A stretch of 64,000 nt of DNA, from positions 351,630 through 415,629 of the forward strand of contig MNCI01018080.1 in NCBI GenBank assembly GCA_015680685.1, in the 5' to 3' direction. This DNA comes from Gnetum montanum. Its lineage: Eukaryota; Streptophyta; Gnetopsida; Gnetales; Gnetaceae. Made by a program: the position numbers and the translations under genes. How positions within the stretch are numbered: the stretch's first letter is position 1; every line of letters begins with the position of its first letter. Positions 56,515 to 64,000 of this stretch are shown piece after piece. Under the pieces are notes generated by a model, which had not been told where the DNA came from, searched no databases, and saw only the letters and a list, made by a program, of their open reading frames with translations.

Positions 56515-58690
56515 TACCCCTATGGATAAATGAAAACTCATCCTCGAGTGAACAAAAGGAGGAACAAGTTCTTTACAAAATATTGGGAAGGTATGGGATT
56601 ATTGACTAACTAACTAACACACAAACTAACTTAGACCAAACAAATAAATGCTAAGTGCCCAAGTGTATGGATTTACAATCTTTTATAAAATTTGGTATTC
56701 ATGACAATAAAATTGAACACCATGACAAAAATTGGCACCCAAACCCCTCTGGTGGCTTGAAGATGAAAGAGAACATCAAATGGTCCCAAAGAGGTTCATT
56801 GCATGGGTTTCTACTACTTGTTCTTGGGGATGTTTAGGTTGTTCATCCCTTCCAGCTCTAGGTCACTTAACCCTTAGTTGGGATAGTCTTGCTTCTAGTC
56901 CATGCTTCCCTTTTGATGTCATCTATGATTACAATAGAATCAAGGATTACTATGTGATGTGTAACTTATAATATTTAGGCACCATGTTTCTTTGGGCAAT
57001 GATACTTGGCTAAGTTGTGATCATGGAAGATTGATTATTTTAATATTATTTGATTTTTGTGGCTACCAGAGTATGTTGGAAGGGTTTGACTTGCATAAAT
57101 TAATGATTTTAATGCTATTTTATTCATTAAACCCTTGTGGGAGCAAGAGAAATTTCAAAAAAAGTTTTCATAAAAAACCTAAGGTTTATGGCCTCCATGA
57201 TGTAGAGCTTACCTTTGGTAGTAGTAGGACTACAAAATGAGGTAAATTGGACAAGTGGTTTGAAAGTAATGGGTTCTAGAAGGTTCTGGGCTTTGAAAAT
57301 TTTTAACATTAAAGATAAAGAAAAAAAAAGTTTTAACACAAACTTGAAGTTTTTGGAGAGCTAGAAAAGCTATGAACACGATGAAATACTTGAAGAGGGT
57401 TAGAGAATTCCTAAAGAAGGTATTTTTCATTGGAGAACGTTATGAAAGAGTGCACAATTGGATGCCACCGATGCGGTACACAAAGGATTTGATCACAAAA
57501 ATGCCTAAGGATAAGGAACTTAACTAGCCTAATCAAGAGGTATGCAAGTGGGTCCTCCTTATAGCAGGCTCATGCCCTTAATGACCTTGCATGCCTTCAA
57601 ACTTAGGATTCCATGGACCCCATGGTTGATTAATGGTTGTAGAAAGTTAGAGACTAAATCCTATAAGAATCTACCTAAGAATTCCAACACATCAAACTAT
57701 GACATCAAACAAAACCATGAAAAACTAGTAGTGAGATGAATTATGGGAAGTAGTAGCAGATGAAAGAGAAGGTGGAATGGAGTCTCGAATCATGGTCACA
57801 TGAAGTCTCTTGTGAATTTTATAGTTAATATGACTTGATAAAGTCCATCCTTAGTCTAGATCAAAACCAACCACTTCCAGTGACTTTACATCAATACTCT
57901 AAAATTAGTCCACCTCCTCAAGGCACAAGAATGCTCCCACAAAACAATCACCATTTCTTAAAGAGAAGAAAAGAGAAGTAGGAAGTGAGAAAGGGTCTTA
58001 GTTAGAGGGGACCTTTAGGCATGACATACATGTCTTTCTAATCCCATAACTAGTTCTTTTAGCCCATTATTGAGTCTAAGGGATGAGTTTTCAATTCCCA
58101 TAAATAGCAAAACGATGAGAAATCCATAAAAACACTTATGCACTCAAGAGGGTAGGCAAGTATAGAGAGCATTGAATCCCCTTGAAGTCACACCCTTTTC
58201 TATCCATTTAATTTTTTCCAAGTTTGGAAACTACCAAGGTCACTAGTTCATTAAAAGTTTCATTAATGAAGGAACCTCATATTTCCAAAATCAGGAATGC
58301 CATAGAGTTTTGTGAATGGGTGGATGATGTGGACTTACTACCTATTTCATGAAAGAGAAACCATGCCTTAATTATTAATATAAAAATTCATTAATATAAT
58401 TCATACATTAGCAATCAAATAACATTATGGTACAAACCACCATCAATAGCAGCTATAATTACACTATGTCCTGTTTGCAATTAAAGAAAAGAAAAGAAGA
58501 CAAACATTAGAAAATTTGAACTAAATAAAGTGAAATATATAAGAAATTATAAAATATTTAAGAAAAGGAAAAAATGTACTAAAGATTTTGTAAAATAAAA
58601 AATTGTGTAAAAAAAGATGTAAAAATAAGAGTGTAAAATAAAAAATGTAAAAAAATGAAGAGCCACTTTAATTAATCAATATGAATGGTC
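56515..58690 (-). other. Element F: 3' region between LTR and integrase
   Basis: Corresponds to 11670-13600 in B and 29042-30960 in C. The polypurine tract is TACCCCTATGG on the plus strand. Around 58010-58170 the minus strand reads ALYTCLPS-stop-VHKCFYGFLIVLLF and ends GLKELVMGLERHVCHA, the counterpart of the C frame at 30274. The region near 58500-58650 is A-rich. Confidence 0.5.
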
Positions 58691-58699
58691 ATCTCCCCC

Positions 58700-59960
58700 A
58701 TGCCTAAGTTGGAAGAAGAAGCTATAAAATATTGAGTGTGCTTATTAATCCAAGGAAATGTTACGGTCATTGGCTCTCTTGGGTTTATGGAAAGGTTTGG
58801 CTTGTTATATGTTGACTAGTAGTTTCTTGTGTGGGCTTTTAAGTTTGTAGATCAACATGACCCTAGAAGGAAAGGTTTTGTAGATGATATAAGGTCCTTC
58901 CCACAATCTTTGGAACTTAGTTTATTTTTGGCACATGTGTGGGGTTTTAGTAAAGGACCTTGTCTCCTAGTTGAAATTTTACCTTCCTTATTTTGAGGTC
59001 ATGGCATTACTTGTTGAATGCTTTATGTACTTCATTCAAGGATAGGGCCACTAATCAATTCTCATATATCATGCTAAGGTTGATCAATCTCTCTTTCTGT
59101 GCTAGAAAAAGGTCAAGGTTAAGGTGACAAGTTACTAAGAGTCTATGGAGCTTGGATTGAGTAGGAAGAGTTGGCAATTTTCTGTACACTAGCTCATAGG
59201 GAGAGTAGCCTATAAGGAGTTTCCATGTTGAGCAATAAGTCCAAAGGGCATTGTTAAGTTTAGTACTCCAATATCTTCTATATTTTCTTATTATTATTAT
59301 TAAGATCTTAGTGATCTACCTATTCATAACCTCAGCTTGACCATTAACTTGGGGGATGGTAGGGTGTTGTTAATTTGTGTTCTACCCCAAGCATTGCATG
59401 AGCTTTTGAAAGGTAGTTCCTATAAAGTGAGTATCATTACTAGAAATAAGTACATGTGGCACACCAAACCTATTTACAATATTTTGTTGTATAAACTAAG
59501 TAGATGTAGAGGATGTACAATTAGTGATAGCTATTGCTTCTACTCATTTTGTATAATTGTTAACAATAACTATGATGTATGTCTTTTCATTTGACATGGA
59601 TGTGATGGAACCCATGAAGATAATGCCCAAGATGTCGAAGGGTTCTAGTGGTGCAACTCACTGCTAAGGCCCCTCCATATGAGCTTTCATCCCACCAAAA
59701 AGCATTGGCCTATAATACCTTGCCATCAGGATCTTAATGGTCATATGTCTCCTAGCATAGTGGCCCTCACAACGGCCATCATGAGCATTTTGGAGGACAC
59801 ATAGTTGGTCAACATCAAGAACACATCAATGAACTAGGCCATTAGCACATACCTTGTAAAGGTGCTCATTGATCTCCATCAAGTGTTTTGTTTGGTGAAG
59901 AAACTACCATTTCTTCTTATTGTCTAGCTCTTCTAGCATCTCCTAAGTGAGAAAAGAAAG
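58700..59960 (-). pseudogene. Element F: integrase
   Basis: C-terminal part near 59200-59000; core near 59640-59330 with FGVPHVLISSNDTHFIGTTF, where the second catalytic Asp position is Ser. The catalytic Glu is kept (VNGQAEVMNR). The zinc-binding part is at about 59880-59680. Many stops. Confidence 0.8.
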
Positions 59961-59999
59961 GATGCCATCATGCTAGTTACATTTGTTGGGCACTTGATC

Positions 60000-60715
60000 A
60001 TTTATTGCACCACCAAAAAGGAGTTTATCAGGAAATTGACTAGAAAGTGGAATTTTCTCTTTATTGTCTCATCTCAATCAAGACAAGTGATCAGCGACCA
60101 TATTCTTAGTTTCCTTTTAATCTACCATTATGAGATCAAATTCTTGCAAGCTCACTAGCCACCATATGACATGGGGGCTCATTGTTGGTTTGTTCATTAA
60201 GAACAGGATTGCACTATGGTCTATGTGCATGAACACCTTGTACCCAAGCACATAGTGCCTGAATTTCTCCAAGGCATACACCATTGTCATCAGTTATTTC
60301 TCTATTGTGATGTAATTTAGCTATGCATACACAATGCTTCAAATCACATAGTGGATGTAGTAAGGATGTTTCTAATCATTCAACTATGTGAGCATGACTC
60401 CCAAGGCATAATTTGATGTTTCTGTCATGATATGGAATGGTCTAGACTAGTCAGGTGCTTGTAGGACTAGATTTTCTATGGGCTTTTGCTTGAGTTAGAA
60501 TGCATTCTCACATTCCTCAATCTAGATGAACAAAGCATCCTTCTTTGTAAGCTCCACCAATGGTTTGGTGACCTAGAGAAATTCTCTATGAAGTGCTAGT
60601 AGTAGCTAGAGTGACTAGGGAATGACTAAACATCTTTAATAGTTTTTGGTTGGTGGGTAATTCCTTGGATGCCCCTTATTTTCTTAGGATTCACCTTAAT
60701 CCCTGCTTGTGATAT
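60000..60715 (-). pseudogene. Element F: RNase H domain
   Basis: Plus-strand text is a clear relative of 14996-15660 and 32340-33095 (for example the complement of YKVFxHxDHxAI near 60215-60245). Stops are frequent. Confidence 0.72.
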
Positions 60716-60719
60716 TTTG

Positions 60720-61340
60720 TGCCCCAACATAATTCCTTCCTAGACCATTAGATGGCTTTTATACCAATTGAGTCAAAGGTTCATCTCACAAACCTTTCTA
60801 GCACTTGCTTAAGATGGTCCAGGGCTTGCTCAACTGTAGTCCCATATGTGAAGAAGTTATCCATAAAGACTTCCACCTCGTTACCAATTTTCTATTGAAA
60901 GATGCTCAAGACAAGGCGTTGGAAGGTTGCAGGAAAATTGCACAAACCAAATGGCATATTTCTGTATGCAAAAGTTCCCTAGGAACTTGTGAATGTGGTT
61001 TTGGCCTAATATTCATCTGCAATCTATATTTGGTTATAGTCACTATAACCATCTAGAAAGCTGTAGAAGAAATGTCTAGGAATGGTGTCCAACACCTGAT
61101 CCATAAATGACAATAGAAAGTGATCTTTTTATGTTGCCATGTTGAACAACTTGAAGTCAATATAGACCCTCCACTTGCCATCCTTCTCTAGCACTATCAT
61201 AAGTGGGCTAACCCACTTGCTATCCATAATGTCATAGATGAACCCTACCTTGAGGAGTTGTTCAATCTCCTTCTTGATGATCTACTTGAGTTTGGGGTTC
61301 AACTGTCGCTGTGGCTACCTTGTTTGCTTTATGGAAGGAT
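60720..61340 (-). pseudogene. Element F: reverse transcriptase
   Basis: The minus strand near 60890-60850 reads NEVEVFMDNFFTYG, so the second catalytic Asp of the xxDD box is Asn. Upstream are the counterparts of FLDGYSGY and of WVSPL (about 61230-61030). Inactive. Confidence 0.8.
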
Positions 61341-61399
61341 CTATATGGATGTGGTGCTAGCATATCCTAGAATCAATCCTAGTTAGTTTATGATATGAC

Positions 61400-62420
61400 C
61401 AAGTAAAGACTATTAGCCACTTGTTGACCATCTTCAACAGCTTCTCTTTTTGTTCAGGAGTAAGATTAACATTGATTATCACTCCATTGTTTAGAAAAGC
61501 ATATTTCATGTTAGCAGGCAAAGTTTTCAACTATAGGGGTTCTTATTTAAAGCCCTCAAAGATTTCCAACTCTCCCCAATTAGTATCATTAGGTTCATCA
61601 TTGGAGAGTTGACGATGAACTTACTCTAGTTCATCCATGCCTTCAACATAGGCACTTGTTAGGCTCTCAGTTAGTTCCATGCATATGATTGAATTGCATA
61701 TGGCATTAGTTGTCAGCCACTAGTTACCCTCCTATTTTGTGGTTGTTTTGTATAGGAACATTTAAATTTTAGACACATCTGCACACTACCTACATGTTGT
61801 GATTGTTGTGCTTTTTATGAACCATAGTTTCTACATGTAGTTGCACCCTGTGTCATTATATGTAATGCATGAAACTCTCTTCTTATCTATATTTCCAAAT
61901 GCATTTTCCTTGGAAATATTCAAGGAGAGGTCTTTGATTCCTTGTCATGCATCAATGGTGCTCAAACTAGTCCTTCCCATGATGATTGGGAGGTCCTCCT
62001 TGTAGTTATTAACATGAACCACCCAGAAGTCAGCAAGATATGATCATCTACAGATGGTGATCACAATGTCCTCCACTAGTCCCAAGGGAATAGTGATGGA
62101 TTGGTTTGTAAAGTCAAGATAAATGTTGATCTTCTTAAGTGGAGGTAGGTTTCAAGCTTTGTACATCTCATGAGAAATCAAATTTACACCAAAAACTAAA
62201 TCCATAAGAGCTTTGAAAGGCTCATTCTAGGTAATTTGTAGCTAAATAAGGGAACTTCTAGGATCAAATCTTTTCTTGGAAAGGTGGATAGCCTTAATCT
62301 AATTGGTTATCACATGGGTCAACATGATGGTATGAATTTTGGGAGGCATTTTATTTGAAGGGAACTCAAAGGATGTAGGTGTAGAGGATGAGAGAGAAGT
62401 AGGGCTATCAGCCATGCAGG
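61400..62420 (-). pseudogene. Element F: linker and protease
   Basis: Linker counterpart at about 61680-61430. The protease site near 62190 reads KALMDLVFGVNL, where related copies have LLDSGSDVNL: the DSG triad is gone. Confidence 0.72.
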
Positions 62421-64000
62421 TCTATGAGGGCTTTGTAGGACTATTGTTTCAAAAGAATGGTCTTTTCTGGGATTTTTTTTCCAAAGCACTTAGTTGAGGA
62501 GCTGGTTATAAGTTAACAGCCCTAGTGGTGTTACATTGTTGTGTCTGGGTTGGAATTTCATCCTGCATTGATGGAGCAGGTGGTAATTGAGTTGATGGTA
62601 GAGGGACATGTGCAAAAGGATGAGGAGGATAATGAGAAAATGGAGATTGCCATCTTGGAGATTGGACTCAAGGTAGTAGTGATGCAGAAATGAAGCATGA
62701 CAAGAAGAGTCACATATAGAAATGGGCTACTGAGCATATTACCCATATGAATCAGACTACCGGTAAGGGTACTGCTACCTTGGTGGTGGCATCCCCCATG
62801 ACTGTGGATGCTACCATAGATGGTACTACTCATAGGGTCATGGTGAAGCTCCACTTAGATAATAGACTTGTTGCTGGTGGAATTGCCTAAGGTTGCCTTC
62901 AAGATAAGGTAACCTTTTGGGTGCTTTCCTAGTCTAGGATTTAGAGTATACATCCTAGACTCTTGCAAGTGTGACATAATTAGATAACATCCCTTAGGAT
63001 GTTCATATTGGTAGATGTCACATTCATCATCATAATCTATTTTAGACTCCACAAACTCCTCTACTATAGCAACCGTGCCCTTTTTTGGTGGGCACGTTTA
63101 GCTTCCTTCCTTCCTCTATGATCACGATCACTACTTTTCTCTTTGGATTCCTTTGCTATTTTTAGAGTAGTTTGCAACTTTTCATCTAAAGGGTTCCATA
63201 TTTTGTCTATCTTAGTCAAAATTTCAAAAATATACTTCTAAATTAGTAAGGTCTTTCATTGCACCACCTCATCAAGTGGTGCCTCGTCCTCATTGTCATA
63301 GAATTGAACCTCCCTTTTTTTGATGAAAGGATCTCGATTGTACTCCTCCACACTTTTCCTTTTTCTTAATTCTTCTTCTTCTTTGGCAACTTGCTTAATT
63401 AGTCTTTGAATATGATGGACCCTTAGTTCTGAAAGTCTCCCTTAGGCATAAACCCTATGAGTTCTCCTCATTTCTATTCAAAGCCCATCTATGATATGGC
63501 AGAGTTGCTCCCTTTGAGAATAACCATGGCCAGGACATCAGTCCAAGAGAGAATAGTACTTGCCCATGGTTGCATCCAAGGGTTCATGTGTTCTTTGTTT
63601 CCAACCTTAGATTTTCTTTCACAGGTTGGACACTTGGGAGTGTGTTTGATACTTGTTGCTAAAGATTTCAAGCATTGTACTCCATCTGCGAATTGATTTT
63701 GGCTCTACGGACTAGTACCAACTTTTATCTTCTTTTATGACTGTTCTTGGGAACAACTTTAATTTTTGCCATTTTTTTCCACATTATGTAAGACATAGGC
63801 ATTGTGAAAGGCTTGATGATGGTTTTGTGAATTTGAGTTGTATCCTCCTTTGAACTTGGGAATATTGTTTATACCCAATCATTTAATTCTACTATCTTTT
63901 ACATGCCTTGTTTAGATTCTCACTACCTCTATGATGTTCAACATATTTTTAGTTGTAGGAAAAGGCTCATCATTGTAATAGCGTCTGTGGTGTCCATGAT
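62421..64000 (-). pseudogene. Element F: gag, Pro-rich region and zinc knuckle (partial)
   Basis: At 63052 the minus strand opens MESKIDYDDECDIYQYEHPKG, with the knuckle as C-x2-Y and the second Cys lost, then LIMSHLQESRMYTLN. Towards the window end, gag core parts equivalent to 18400-18860 in B can be read with stops (for example GHGYSQREQLCHI near 63520). The gene runs off the right edge. Confidence 0.7.

Larger units (their letters stand above)
55636..64000 (-). mobile_element. Element F: Athila-like Ty3/gypsy retrotransposon, truncated by the window end
   Basis: Minus strand, same order as B and C: 3' LTR, 3' region, integrase, RNase H, RT, linker and protease, zinc knuckle, gag, then the window ends inside gag. 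It is the most decayed of the three: protease DSG lost, RT box FMDN instead of FMDD, knuckle Cys lost. The 5' LTR and second target site lie outside the window. Confidence 0.88.

Overview
The window looks like intergenic DNA from a large, repeat-rich seed-plant nuclear genome. It holds one convincing host gene in 64 kb, an intron-containing SKIP14-type F-box gene. Nearly everything else is decayed Ty3/gypsy LTR retrotransposon sequence, with plant tRNA-derived SINEs. The low gene density and nested old elements would suit a gymnosperm or another giant plant genome, but that is inference; no marker fixes the species.

Layout: 1-5090 is the 5' end of a minus-strand Tat/Ogre-like element (A): a broken gag, a primer-binding site and a 2.1-kb 5' LTR whose U3 is full of GCTACGC/GCATAGC repeats. 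5091-9690 has no recognised gene, but holds a degenerate tandem repeat and two exon-like stretches. 9691-21547 is Athila-like element B (minus), with target duplication CCAGG/CTAGG and two nested solo LTRs, each with its own target duplication. 21548-28204 is mostly anonymous, with an unidentified broken coding stretch and a gypsy protease fragment. 28205-38175 is Athila-like element C (minus), the best preserved copy, with a perfect ATGAC target duplication. 38176-42500 is AT-rich and has a SINE sitting on a duplicated TATA motif. 43189-45411 is the SKIP14-like gene (minus, two exons, 646 aa). 46975-55363 is element E (plus): it has LTRs, primer site and gag remnants of the same superfamily, but no protease, RT or integrase. 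In their place are a putative plant transposon protein domain and coiled-coil remnants. 55364-55635 holds a SINE inserted in a tRNA-like repeat. 55636 to the window end is Athila-like element F (minus), truncated by the window.

Elements B, C and F share one order: LTR, tRNA-Asp-like primer site, serine/arginine-rich gag, unusual zinc knuckle, protease, RT, RNase H, integrase, a conserved 3' reading frame, polypurine tract, LTR. All are inactivated by stops and frameshifts, many of them G-to-A on the coding strand, as expected from methylcytosine deamination. The observations most worth following are: (1) the second catalytic Asp of the integrase is absent in all three copies; (2) arrays of short palindromes (GATATC, GACGTC, GTATAC, GCATAGC) lie just upstream of the TATA box in LTRs of two unrelated families; (3) element E is a pol-less derivative with its own second ORF and an internal U3-like promoter.
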